Source: Cristatella mucedo | Lineage: Eukaryota > Bryozoa > Phylactolaemata > Cristatellidae | NCBI GenBank assembly: GCA_009760855.2 | Contig: WPIO01000121.1 | Location: 682,501-746,500, forward strand | Reading direction: 5' to 3' | DNA: 64,000 nt | Shown here: in pieces, positions 33,299-43,159 of the stretch | Layout of the letters: every line of letters starts with the position of its first letter | How positions within the stretch are numbered: the stretch's first letter is position 1 | Position numbers and translations under genes: made by a program | The notes under the pieces: generated by a model | Seen by the model: the letters and a program-made list of their open reading frames with translations, nothing else | The model's database searches: none | Told to the model about the DNA's origin: nothing

Positions 33299-33786
33299 GC
33301 AATGTTATCTATCTCCGTCTGCAACTCCGCAGAGTTACAAATACTAATTCGTGAGAGTTACGCAGGAGAATTTCGTACAGAGCAGTGAAAACCTCTAAAG
33401 CTGCTGCTTTCGGTGTTCTGCACGAGGCAACTAAAAGATTACATCTGGCGCAGCAAAGAGAGAAAGTGAGAAAAAAAAAATCCTAGCTGATTAAACAGCC
33501 TCTTTTGTATAGCGACAGAAGAGCCTTTACGGCTATCACCACCGCTTGCAGTGGCGATAAAGAATCGCCCACCACAGGAATCGAACCCACGACCTCGGGA
33601 CCGAGGTCGTGAAAGCAACCGCCTTACCTAGTGTGCCATCACGGCTGAGAAGCATAGCTGAGTCAAGATGGCCGTCGAGGTGGTGAGCAACATGCGAGTA
33701 GCGGCGAAGGGCTGCTGGTAATGATGTGCCGCAGTCAGCAGCAGGAGAATAGATGCGGACACTGCGAGCAGATATTGTGAGAAAAT
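33299..33786 (-). mobile_element. LINE family 1 3' end, split by a SINE-A
   Basis: Minus-strand LINE 1 tail (AGATAGATAACATTGC variant of the usual end) and C-terminal region up to about 33470. It resumes at about 33647 ('gagaagcatagctgagtca'), where LINE 1 continues in order. Confidence 0.88.
33471..33646 (-). mobile_element. SINE-A inserted in a LINE 1 copy
   Basis: A minus-strand SINE-A with an A-rich end. The LINE word 'gagaa' flanks both ends ('agtGAGAA' / 'GAGAAgcat'), a probable target-site duplication. The SINE is thus younger than this LINE. Confidence 0.9.
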
Positions 33787-33813
33787 CTTCTCATGGCACA
33801 TATCGCCTCCGGC

Positions 33814-34595
33814 CGGGCAGGGCTCCACCGGTTAATGAACATATATATCTGTATGCGTATTTTAATAAACCAGTTTTTATTAAATTATATTTATATATAT
33901 ATATTTTTATTGCAGCTCTTCCGACGCCCGCTAGCTGGCTCTCGGGTCGGATGCCTGCAAGCCTAACCGGATAGCCACGCCCTTCGCCAGCTGAGGTCGA
34001 GTTTTCCAGGCGCAGTGGTCTGTCGCAGTCTGGAGATTTCTCATGCGACCGCAATACCAACGATCGTGCTGAGACGACGCGCAATAACTAACAAATAGAT
34101 TTGCGATACAAAAATAACAATGCGCGGCAGCGAAGCTCATGGATGAACGGAGGGGGACCGCAGTTTAGCCTCGGTCACGTTCGCTAGGCGCGTTCGCCGA
34201 GTCACGCGTGCGAATTACAGGTTTCTTTTTATAATTGAGGCGAAAAAGCATTGAAGATTTATTTAAAATAACAGATAAATAATTCACGATAGACGTGAGT
34301 CCCAAGCGAGTCAATCGTCCGAGGGATACGCTCCGCTCGGGGGTCACTTCATTCAAGGTCGTTACCGCGTGGCGCGCCGAGGAGGCGGTTGCAACAGCAT
34401 CCGCTCGCTTTTCATCATCTCAGCCGCGCTGTGGAGGCAGGCCGTCGTCCTTTAAGAAGCGAGTCAGACGCGGCTTCATCACCTTTCATCAGCTCTGCGC
34501 TCGTCTACCGCACCGCTCCGTCGTAGCGCCAGCTCCGATTAGTCGGTCGCAGCGGCTGAGGCGGCAGCCGCCACGTCGGGCCGACTGGCGAGCGC
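33814..34595 (-). repeat. Right arm of ~0.77-kb inverted repeat
   Basis: Pairs with 30468-31233; only scattered substitutions and a few small gaps were seen. On the minus strand it lies downstream of the Ly6 gene A stop codon and contains an AATAAA (34258-34263), so it may be that gene's 3' UTR or flank. Confidence 0.95.
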
Positions 34596-34788
34596 AGTTT
34601 TTTTATTTTATCCGCTTGCGCTCGTTTCTTTTTATTTTATTTATATTTCATTTTATTTTATTTTTTATTTTATTTTTTACATATTTATTTTATTTTTATA
34701 TCTATATTTCATTTTCCGCCTCGCTCATCGGAATTAGCGTCATCGGCAGGTCACGTGCGGGAGCAGCTCCGACGGGAGCAGCAAGCTC

Positions 34789-35192
34789 TCACGAGACCAG
34801 CGAGCTCCGCGAGAGCAGCGCGACAGCGGCGGCGGTGACGAGCGGCTGCGATGCGGCGGCGGCGGCGAAAGCTGCTCGCTGGCCTCCCGCAGAGCGCCCG
34901 GGGGCCGTCGGATCCATCTCGACCGCTACAGGAGACGGTGCGGCAGCGGAAGTTTGCGCCGACGTGCCCGCCGACGTGCCCGCCCACGATGCAGCCGTTG
35001 CCATCGTCCGAGAGTCATTCAGGAGACGATCGTTGCAGAGATTGCCCTGGCAAAAGCAAACCACGTGACCGAACGACGTCCGCTGGCAAACCTCGTTCCC
35101 GTCCCATCGACCGCAGTATCGAATAGCTACAACGAAAGACCAGTGAAGCATCGCTGCAACAGCGTGATTGCGGCTACAGGAATTATTGCTGC

Positions 35193-35287
<95 letters not shown>

Positions 35288-35309
35288 TATATACACACAT
35301 ACGCACACG

Positions 35310-35367
<58 letters not shown>

Positions 35368-36975
35368 AGCAAATACCGTACATGCAAATCTATCTATAAT
35401 AGATGCATATCAGTATATTTTCACATACGAAAATATATGCATAAACTGTACACACACATAAAACTGTTTCTGCAGATACTGTGTATGTATATATATGTAT
35501 GTATATAAGCATATATAATATTACTTAACGTAAGCGATCAAACCGACAATGTACGTCTCTTAGCGCTCTCATCAAAAAAGACCATAGGTGACAGTCACTT
35601 CCACGCGCTAAAGAAGGCCTCGTCCCAAAGAGCGCCCAAACTGTTTTTCTATTAAGTGGACACAGCTCTCGAGAGCAGCTATGCAGGCAGGCAGGCAGAC
35701 TTCCGGCTGGGCTTGCCGCTGAATCAATGGCCGCCAGGGCTTCACTCTGCCTTGTCTTCAATCTAAGTCTGTGTATAACAATAATAATAGAATATACAGA
35801 CTTTTTTGTCTTTCTTCTGCATCGATAGCCCCATCTATCAACTTAGGCCAATTTAGGTTTGCCTAGGGAAGACACGAATAAATATTGAAAAGACGTAAAA
35901 ACCTTTGCTTTGATCCCTACCTGCCCTAAAGCACGCGAAACTTTCAAAACATTCTGCCAGCACGCATTGCTGGCACTAACACTCGGATTGAAGCAAACTT
36001 TGCCAAATTGACTGACGTCAGAAGCCAACTTATTAGCTATGGGCAAACCTGGTGCTAGTCAGAAATTAGAAAAGCTAGTCCTAAGCATGGGCTCGACCAA
36101 AGTATCTTTCGTAGGGCATGCACGCTATCTAGGTCCCTAATTCCAAAGTGAGCCTTCGCTAAATGACCACTTCAGATTGACAGTCGAGTCGGCGTACTTT
36201 TGGCTACAAAAGACGGCTGCAAAAAACTCGGGCCCGCTTTGATAATGATACCGCCACCAAATAGATATGCAACGACCCATCGAGCTTGCATCGACACATC
36301 CACCATCATCACCACAACCACCATCGACCCATCGACGTTGCAGGTCCACAACGGATATATGGATATGCAACGACCCATCTTGACCCGGTCTTAGCCAAGG
36401 AGTAAGGTTCTTGTACTTTCCGACCCAAGTTTGAGTCGTGCAGTTGCATTCCATTATATATTAAGTGATATATATATATTATAAATTATATGTTTGTATT
36501 ATTTGTTATATATTTGTATTATATATCCTATTTGCATTCCATTATTACCCGCTGCAAGCGGGAGTGCTAGCCGCCGCGGTCTTGTATTGCTCCGCTGTAT
36601 ACAACGGGCTCTTGCATGAGCTGACCGTTACTTTTTTACTCTGCAACTCGCCCGAAAGCCAGAAGTCTAGACTTCTCTAGACTTTTCGCACGCCCTTCCT
36701 GCACGTCCTCGCAGTGGCGCCGACGCCACCGGCACCGTCTCTGCAAGTGAACTCTCTGCAGGCGCCACTCACTCAGTAACGCCAGAGCCGCCACCGCGCA
36801 CACGCACCTTGCGCGACTCCGGGGACCGGCATCTGAGTTTCGGTGACGCAGCGGTTGGCCGCGGGACAGCTCACTGCGAAGCGAGGATCGTCCGGCTTCG
36901 ACGTGCAGTCACCTTCGTCTCGATCGTGCTGATAGTGGCACTGAACGCAGAGCAGAGGCGCGCCCTCTTCGACGG
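34789..36975 (-). CDS. Ly6/uPAR-domain protein A (GPI-anchor type), first exon not found
   Basis: Two coding exons on the minus strand: 36975-36808 and 35126-34789. The donor CAAG/GTGCGT and the acceptor GTTGTAG join in phase 1 to make an Ala codon. The mature region shows the ten-cysteine three-finger pattern, with LLCVQCHYQ opening the domain, C-P-A-A-N-R-C in the middle and CFCQGNLCND as the closing box. After the domain comes a Thr/Ser/Ala-rich stretch of about 70 residues. It ends in a short hydrophobic segment (VTAAAVALL), as expected for a GPI-attachment signal.

The first of these exons begins in phase 1, as in genes B and C, so a signal-peptide exon should lie upstream. None was found in 36976-40248, where LINE 1 copies have inserted. 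The gene may therefore be incomplete or have a distant first exon. Such proteins act at the cell surface as ligands or modulators of receptors and channels; the partner here is unknown. Confidence 0.82.
35197..35364. repeat. (AC)n microsatellites
   Basis: Two (AC)n tracts separated by an ATAC/GCAC segment, in the intron between the two Ly6 A exons. The Thr-His and Cys-Val frames derive from it. Confidence 0.98.
35990..36230 (+). mobile_element. LINE family 2 fragment, heavily decayed
   Basis: Translations retain the order of the LINE 2 block 'GS...S..ARYLG..FQSE.SL.DH....ESAYF.L', with several stops. It lies in the Ly6 A intron, plus strand. Confidence 0.6.
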
Positions 36976-37394
36976 CTGCAACGAAGTCGACGTTCGGACG
37001 CCGGCGTCAGCCACGCTGCCTGCTGGGCCGTCGGTCGCCCGCTGTCACGCGAGGCAGGCCCCTGAAGCGCCAGCAATCGCCGTCTCTCTATCTCCGTCTC
37101 TCTCTCTCTCTCTCCTTCTCTCCGTCTCTCTCGTCCGCTCTAACGCTTGCACTGCCGAGGCTCGGCTGGGTCTTGAGCAGGAAGACGCGTCTCGGGCGGA
37201 AGCTTGGGCGGAAGCACGCCAGGAAGAAGCACGCTAGGCGCGCATGCGCGTCGCTGAGACGATCAAAATCGAGGATCGAATGTGTGCAAGTACGCAAAGG
37301 TTTTAAAATTATGCAAATCGGGCCGCTTTCACTTTATGACTCACTTGTGCTGATTCCAGATTATAAAATGCCATGTATGGCTCAGTATATCGTC

Positions 37395-37680
37395 AGCATA
37401 TGCAATGTCGTGTATCTCCGTCAGTATACGCAATGTAATATGTATCTCTGTCCGTAATTGTACAAAGCCGGAAGGACCGGGTGGAACTGCCACGTGGCTG
37501 AGTTTTCGTTGGCGAAATCAAAGCTGCCTAAGCTGCTTTCGGTTCGCCCCGGTAGCCAACAGACTTCAACTGGCGCAACAGAGCGAAAAGGCGAAGCGTA
37601 GCTGAGTCGAGGCGTAGGGCAGTCGAAAAAGTGCGAGGGGACAGTCGAGAAAGTGAGTAGCACGGTAGCAGAAGCTCAGT
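37395..37680 (-). mobile_element. LINE family 1 3' end (left half of a tail-out pair)
   Basis: The minus-strand tail (ACAGAGATACATATTAC-like) and ORF2 C-terminal DNA run to about 37680, where a plus-strand LINE 1 begins. The two are joined 5'-to-5'. Confidence 0.85.
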
Positions 37681-40068
37681 ACGGCCTGTAAAGATCAACA
37701 AAAAGCAACGTCGAACTTGTCAAACGACTTAACTTACAAAGCATTGACATGAACAAGTTTTTGAAATCTGTTTGTGATGCAGGTCTTCTTGATCTGCATT
37801 CATACTCGACCGGCAGCCTCGATACCTTCACTGATGCGATGAACATGACACTCAGGAGTGCTCTTGACAAGCATGCTCCCGTTCGCTCTATCCGTTTTCA
37901 AAGTCGTGAAGTATCCTTTCAATATACAAAAAACTCCGAAAAAGATGCACCGGGTTAAGCAGGCTTGAATGCCGTTACAAGAAATCGGGGTCTGATGCAG
38001 ATCTAGTCAACTTCAAAGACTTCCTTCGAGTTTATACCCGGGAACTTAAAAAAGCCAGGCCTTTATTTTTTCACCCGAAAGCTGAATTTCTGCCAGTCGG
38101 ACCCTAAGCAGATTTGTAAGACAGTAAGCCATTTATTGGCTAATGCTGAGAGGTCTGCCTCCCCAGATATTAAGCTTAGGCTTAGCCAAAAAGTTTTCAG
38201 CCTTCTTTACTGAAAGAATAGTGCACATCCGTGCCTCCATTAAGCCCCCTCCGACCAAAGCAATCGCTGTTCCTCAACCTGTGACCTTTCTTAATAGGTT
38301 CACCGATGTTTCTGCCTGTGATGTGGCTGCCAATAAGGTCTAGCAAAAAGAGCTCGTCTCCTAAAGACCCTATACCTTCATCTCTGTGGTCTTCACTAGC
38401 AGACCAACTTAGCCCTGCAATAACCGAGATTTTTAATGCTTCTTTGGGAAGAGGAGTCGTCCCCAAGTCCTTTAAATCGGCAATCGTTAGACCCATACTT
38501 AAATAGTCTGAATTAGACGCAGAGGTCCTAGCAAACTATCGTCCAGTTTCCCTTCTTCCGTTCTTATCAAAGATTTTTGAAAAAATTGTTGCTAAGCAGC
38601 TGGTTGAACATATTGAAAAGAATGAAATGTCAGAAACATTTCAATCAGGATTCAAGAGGCAGCACTCCACTGAAACTGCTCTCCTCCGTGTTAACAATGA
38701 CATTCTACGTGGCAACGACGACAGGAATGTCACTGCCCTAGCTCTGCTAGCTCTGTCTGCTGCCTTCGACACCATTGATGACGAAGTTCTGCTTGAACGA
38801 TTGAGAACAACTCGTTCTGGCAGACGAAGCACTGGCGTGGTTTAAATCATACTTGTCTGATCGTGTTCAATCCGTGTCGTGTGGGGGGTTAGGTCTCACA
38901 CACGAGACGGGTCACCTGTGGAGTCCCTCAAGAGTCTGTACTCGATCCCTTGCTGTTCTTCATTTATACTCAACCTCTCGGAAAATTGATTAAGGCCCAT
39001 GGAATAGGATATCACTTTTATGCTGACGGTACTCTGCTATATTTGTCATTCATACCGTCTGAATATGCTGCAGCCACTGAGAATCTGAATGCTTGCCTTG
39101 CAGACAATCGATCCTGGATGTCGAAAAACGTCTTGAAATTAAATGCCGATAAAACCGAACTTCTGCTCATAGGACACCCTAAGCGAGTGGCTGGATTAAA
39201 AAGCTTTGCTCTTCTAATAGGTGATGCTATTGTGCGACCATCACCACGTGCTCGAAATTTAGGTGTCGTTTCGACAGCTGCCTCAATTTTATAAGCTTCA
39301 TTCAGAAGACTGCTTCTACAGCTAGCCATCACGTCCGGTCCCTATCCAAGATTAAGAGCTGTCTTTCACAGTGGCTTGCAAAAAAAATTAACTGGCTTCT
39401 TCGTTCTGTCTCGGCTTGATTATTGCCATTCCCTTTTGGCTGGGCTACCAAGGAAAGCAATTCGGCCACTTCAGCTGACTATGAATATGGCTACAAGGCT
39501 AGTCTGCAAGTCCCAGAGGTTTGAGCACGTGTCTCCTTTGCTAAAAGAGCTAAGATGGATGCCGATTGAGCAACGGATACAGAGCAAAGTTCTTACGCTG
39601 ACCCACAAGGCCCGCTACGGCTTGGCTCCTTCGTACCTAGTTGAACTGCTGCACCAGTTTCAGCCTCTTCGCGTCCTCAGGTCCCGTACGGACAATAAAT
39701 TAGCTGTTCCATTCTTCCGCTTAAAGACCGTTGGCGACAGAAGCTTTAGCTCTGCAGGTCCTAGACTGTGGAACTCACTTCCACAATTCTTGCGAAACGA
39801 CAACTACTCTCCTGCTGCCGACTATGGCACATCCTTTTCAGCGGTCCTGAGCTGCTACTTCTATGCTACTCACTACATCAACTGCTCTTCTGACTCTGCT
39901 ATGTTTCCCACTTTCGCTTTGTTGCGTGAGACGAAGTCTGTGGGGTACCGAATGCGTACCGAAAGCCGCTTAGGCTGTGAGTGCGCTGTACAAAACTCTC
40001 CTTCCTAACACACACGTAGTCTTTATGACTTTGGGGAGTTACAGACGGAGATACATCAGTTTGCTGCA
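37681..40068 (+). mobile_element. LINE family 1, 2.4-kb copy with reverse transcriptase, inactive
   Basis: The best LINE in the window. In order it has the region between endonuclease and RT (MNKFLKSVCDAGLLDLH), FNASLGRGVVPKSFKSAIV, NYRPVSLLPFLSKIFEKIV, QSGFKRQHSTETALLRV, LSAAFDTIDDEVLLERL, the active-site block as FYADGTLLY, and the C-terminal VGDRSFSSAGPRLWNSLP. It ends with ACAGACGGAGATACATCAG near 40068. L2/CR1-type motifs are clear. The catalytic YADD reads YADG, and stops and frameshifts are present, so it cannot be autonomous. There is no endonuclease core, so it is 5'-truncated. Confidence 0.93.
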
Positions 40069-40248
40069 GCAGGCGAGCAAAGATAGCCGATGCTCGAATC
40101 TCTCTTTTCCGAGAGGCTCCTTCCAAATGGACATTAGCAGACGGGTGGCCGAGAGAGGACTGCTTCGGAAGTCCGCGAGTGACTGGTTTGCTGGATTGAC
40201 ATGAACTTCGCACGGACGAGACACGGACTGGGCACGATCGAACGCAAA

Positions 40249-40966
40249 TTAATACGATGGACAAGTACGATGCGAAACAAGTACGATTCGTCTTGCCAAG
40301 GTCAGAATCAAGGTCATGGTCAAGGTCAAGGCAAATGCTGGTAAAACTAGGGCGATCGGGCTGGGGGCAAGCGGCGTGCAGTTTGCGGTCGGGGCTGCGG
40401 GGGGGGGAGGGTGCTGCAGGCGGTCGACAATCATGTCGCAAGGGCTCGCACGGGCGACAGACGGATCTGACCTAGAACAGACAGACGGATCTGACCTGGA
40501 GCAGGCAGCCGGGTCTCACCTGGAATGGCGCCGTTGCAGTCATGCCCAGCGCAAGTGCACACCTCCTCCGAGTTGATTCCGTCCACTGTGATCTTGCAGC
40601 CGACGTGAGAGTTCACCATCATGCTGCCCCTGAGACAGGAGCGGTTGACTGAAACAGCGATTCAAACAGCGAATTAATCAGTTCCCATTACGTCTTCGAG
40701 CCAGCCGTCGATTCGGGACTTTATGCCACCGAAATGCGAGCACCTTAACCCTAGCGGACTGAGACTCGAATGTCGAAGTCTCACTGCAGCACGTGACCGA
40801 CGCGCTCGCGCAGACAGGCTCTTAGACTGCTCATCCGCCACGCGAAGAGCGTTCGCGCGAGCGTCGAGGCTCGAGCCGCAGCCTCGACGCCGCATTGAGG
40901 CTCGAGCCTCGATGCGGCGTCGCAGCTCACGGCTGCGGCAATCGGCGATCCGCAGCAACGAGAGAC

Positions 40967-41013
<47 letters not shown>

Positions 41014-42568
41014 GCGTTTATTTCTAGTTATTTCTTTTGCTGCGACGATGCATAGCAGTCGATGTGTAAAAAGCGGCCAAGTGGCCAAGCGGCCAAGCTA
41101 CTAGCTGCACGCTGCGCTGTCGATGACTGGCGCTGAGCAGGAATTTTCGACCGACGGGTCATCATCCGTAATCCAATGCGAACAAAAGTGCGCTGCACAA
41201 ATTGTCGGCGGGAAACTAGGAAAAGCACGATGCACGCAAATGCGAGTACGTAGGCATTGCTAGACCGATTGACCGTAGCAGCTACTCTTTTTTCGTCGCA
41301 AAAACCGCTTCGCTGGCAGATGCGACGATCGCAGATGCAGCAGACGACGCCGCCGAGTAAGCGGGAGCCGCGCCCTGCGACGGCCGCGAAAGGAGGCAGT
41401 GCCCTGACCTGACGCGACGACGAAGCTGGTCCTCTTGATGACCGTCAAGCACTGCGCCCTGCCCCGCTCGCAGTTCGCCTTTGGCCCATTCTGGTCCACG
41501 CTCGTGCATTGCTCGCCTTCTGCACACATGTAGTTGTAGCAGCTAACGGTTTGAGCGCCGGCGCCGTTCGAAGCAGCCAGCAGCAGCGCTGAAAAGAACG
41601 AGCTATATAATACATAATATATAGATATAAATATAAATATAATAATAATAATAATAATGCACTTGATAAAGCGCCTTCAGAGAACTTAATCTCTTTCTAG
41701 GCGCTTTACATTTGCTGCAAAGTGAAATGCAATTGAATGGTGGGTAAAATCATGCTTGAAAAACAAACGAAATGAAAAATATGGTTAGGGGTGACATGCA
41801 CAGGGTCAGCATGCAAATGTGGTTCGTGGCAGCATGCACAGTGTCAGCACGCATAAGCACATCAAGGACGAATCACAGGGACCCACTATATGTTGTCCTA
41901 AATAGGTGTGTTTTAATTTAACATTGTATAAAAATTAAATGTAATATTGTATATAATATATAATAAATAAATATATGCAATACAATATAGATATAAATAT
42001 AAATGTTGAACTATAGAACCTGAACTCTCGGGCGGCGCGGACTCGGAAGCGGCCGCGTTCGCCATGTTGGTGCATGACAAGCCAGAACCGACGCTGGGCG
42101 CCCTCCAGGCGGTCGCGCGCCTTCGAGCGGCGAGTCCGCCGCCATGCATGCGACCGGAAGCGCGGTGCCGACCGGAGCGAGAGTGCGGCCGCAGGCGAGG
42201 CGCTCAGCGCTCGCGCCCGCGTGGACGGCTCCGCGCGAGCGCGGCACCCGGCGAGCGTCCAAAGGACGACGCGCGGGTCCAAAGGACGATCGCGACGATC
42301 GCGAGCGGAGATCCGACGCAAGACGAGCGCCGGTTGCCAACCAAGCTCCGCCCCGCCAACGTCCCCCAGTAGTGCTGACCGAAGGGCGAGAACGGACGGC
42401 GGCGGCGGCGGCGGCGGGAACTTGGGAGGAGAGTGATGACATCCCGCGAAGTGGAGAAGTGGAGCCTCGTCCGAAGAGCCGCTATTTTCCGCCACCGCCG
42501 CCGCCGCATGGGAACTCACCGAGGAGTGAGGCCGCGACTCTGAGGGCGTCTCTCGCGGACGCGTCCAT
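40249..42568 (-). CDS. Ly6/uPAR-domain protein B (membrane-anchored), four exons, complete
   Basis: Exons, minus strand: 42568-42520, 41588-41409, 40648-40520, 40394-40249. All junctions are GT-AG in phase 1 (donors GTGAGTT, GTCAGG, GTGAGA), giving 167 residues. Exon 1 plus the start of exon 2 encode a signal peptide (MDASARDALRVAASLLALLL, then AASNGAGAQ). The domain follows with ten cysteines: SCYNYMCAEGEQC at the start, CERGRAQC in the middle, RSC and VGC, and the closing CTCAGHDCNG. The last exon adds APTANCTPLAPSPIALVLP and about 20 hydrophobic residues, then a short basic tail. This suggests a GPI signal or a single membrane anchor.

The domain is the three-finger fold of Ly6 proteins such as insect quiver/crok relatives. 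Intron 1 holds a LINE 2 end. Start choice: the only ATG giving a signal peptide in phase. Confidence 0.9.
40861..40918. repeat. Two adjoining GC-rich palindromes
   Basis: 40861-40890 has 11-base perfect arms (GCGTCGAGGCT / AGCCTCGACGC) with an 8-base loop. 40889-40918 has 15-base arms centred on CTCGAG with one mismatch. They share GAGGCTCGAGCC. They lie in Ly6 B intron 2. Confidence 0.93.
40969..41010. repeat. (GA)n microsatellite
   Basis: About 20 GA units in Ly6 B intron 2. Confidence 0.97.
41640..41925 (-). mobile_element. LINE family 2 3' end
   Basis: Minus-strand tail (TATTATTATT, then the complement of AGCGCCTAGAAAGAGATTAA) and 3' UTR, in intron 1 of Ly6 B. Well preserved. Confidence 0.92.
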
Positions 42569-43159
42569 CGCGCCAGCTGCGCGCCCGGTGCTTATTATCC
42601 GAGCGGCGCCTCGTCTCCGCCGATTCACCGTATCTGCCGCTCGTCGTCGGCGCGGCGGTGGCGGATCTCGGCAAACAATTCTATTTGCCCAGGCGGCGCG
42701 ATGCGACCCGAGAGCGAGCGCCGCCTGGCGTCACAATTAGCCACCGACGCTTTCGAGGAGCGCAGTCGGCGGGCGAGAGCACTGAGCGGGCGAATGAGGA
42801 GAGTGCGGAGAGGTGGCGAGGAGAGAGCGCTGGCAGTGTGTCTATCGTGCAACGCAAAGCACGGACTGTCGCGTCATCGTCACTTTGGCGAATCGCCGGC
42901 GTGGTCGAAAGGCTGCGCAGCCTTGGGACCGCGTGGCAAAGAGGCGAAAGAGCAAAATCGGCTAAACGGACAAAGCGAAGAGCACTGGAGCCGTCGGAAG
43001 CTCGCGTTCAAGGTCAAGGACTACGCGCGGCGGTCGGGAGAGCGAGAACTGGTGGCTGCGATATTAAACTACCGTAGTTTTCGCAATCATCGATCATCGA
43101 TGACCGCTGACCGTTGATGATAACAATAATTATAATAATGCGTCGATCGTCAACCGTTG
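42569..43159. other. CpG-rich 5' flank of Ly6 B
   Basis: Probable promoter region of the minus-strand Ly6 B gene. Plus-strand frames of about 140 codons cross it but show no domain, and their overlap in two frames points to composition. 43080-43140 has 'atcatcgatgaccgctgacc' repeats. Confidence 0.45.

Noticed and set aside
37676-38496. Minus-strand proteins antisense to the LINE 1 reverse transcriptase
   Set aside because: Shadows of the plus-strand ORF2 remnant.
42658-43117. Two plus-strand 138-codon proteins divergent from Ly6 B
   Set aside because: They overlap in different frames, are Arg/Ser-rich, and show no splice sites or motifs.
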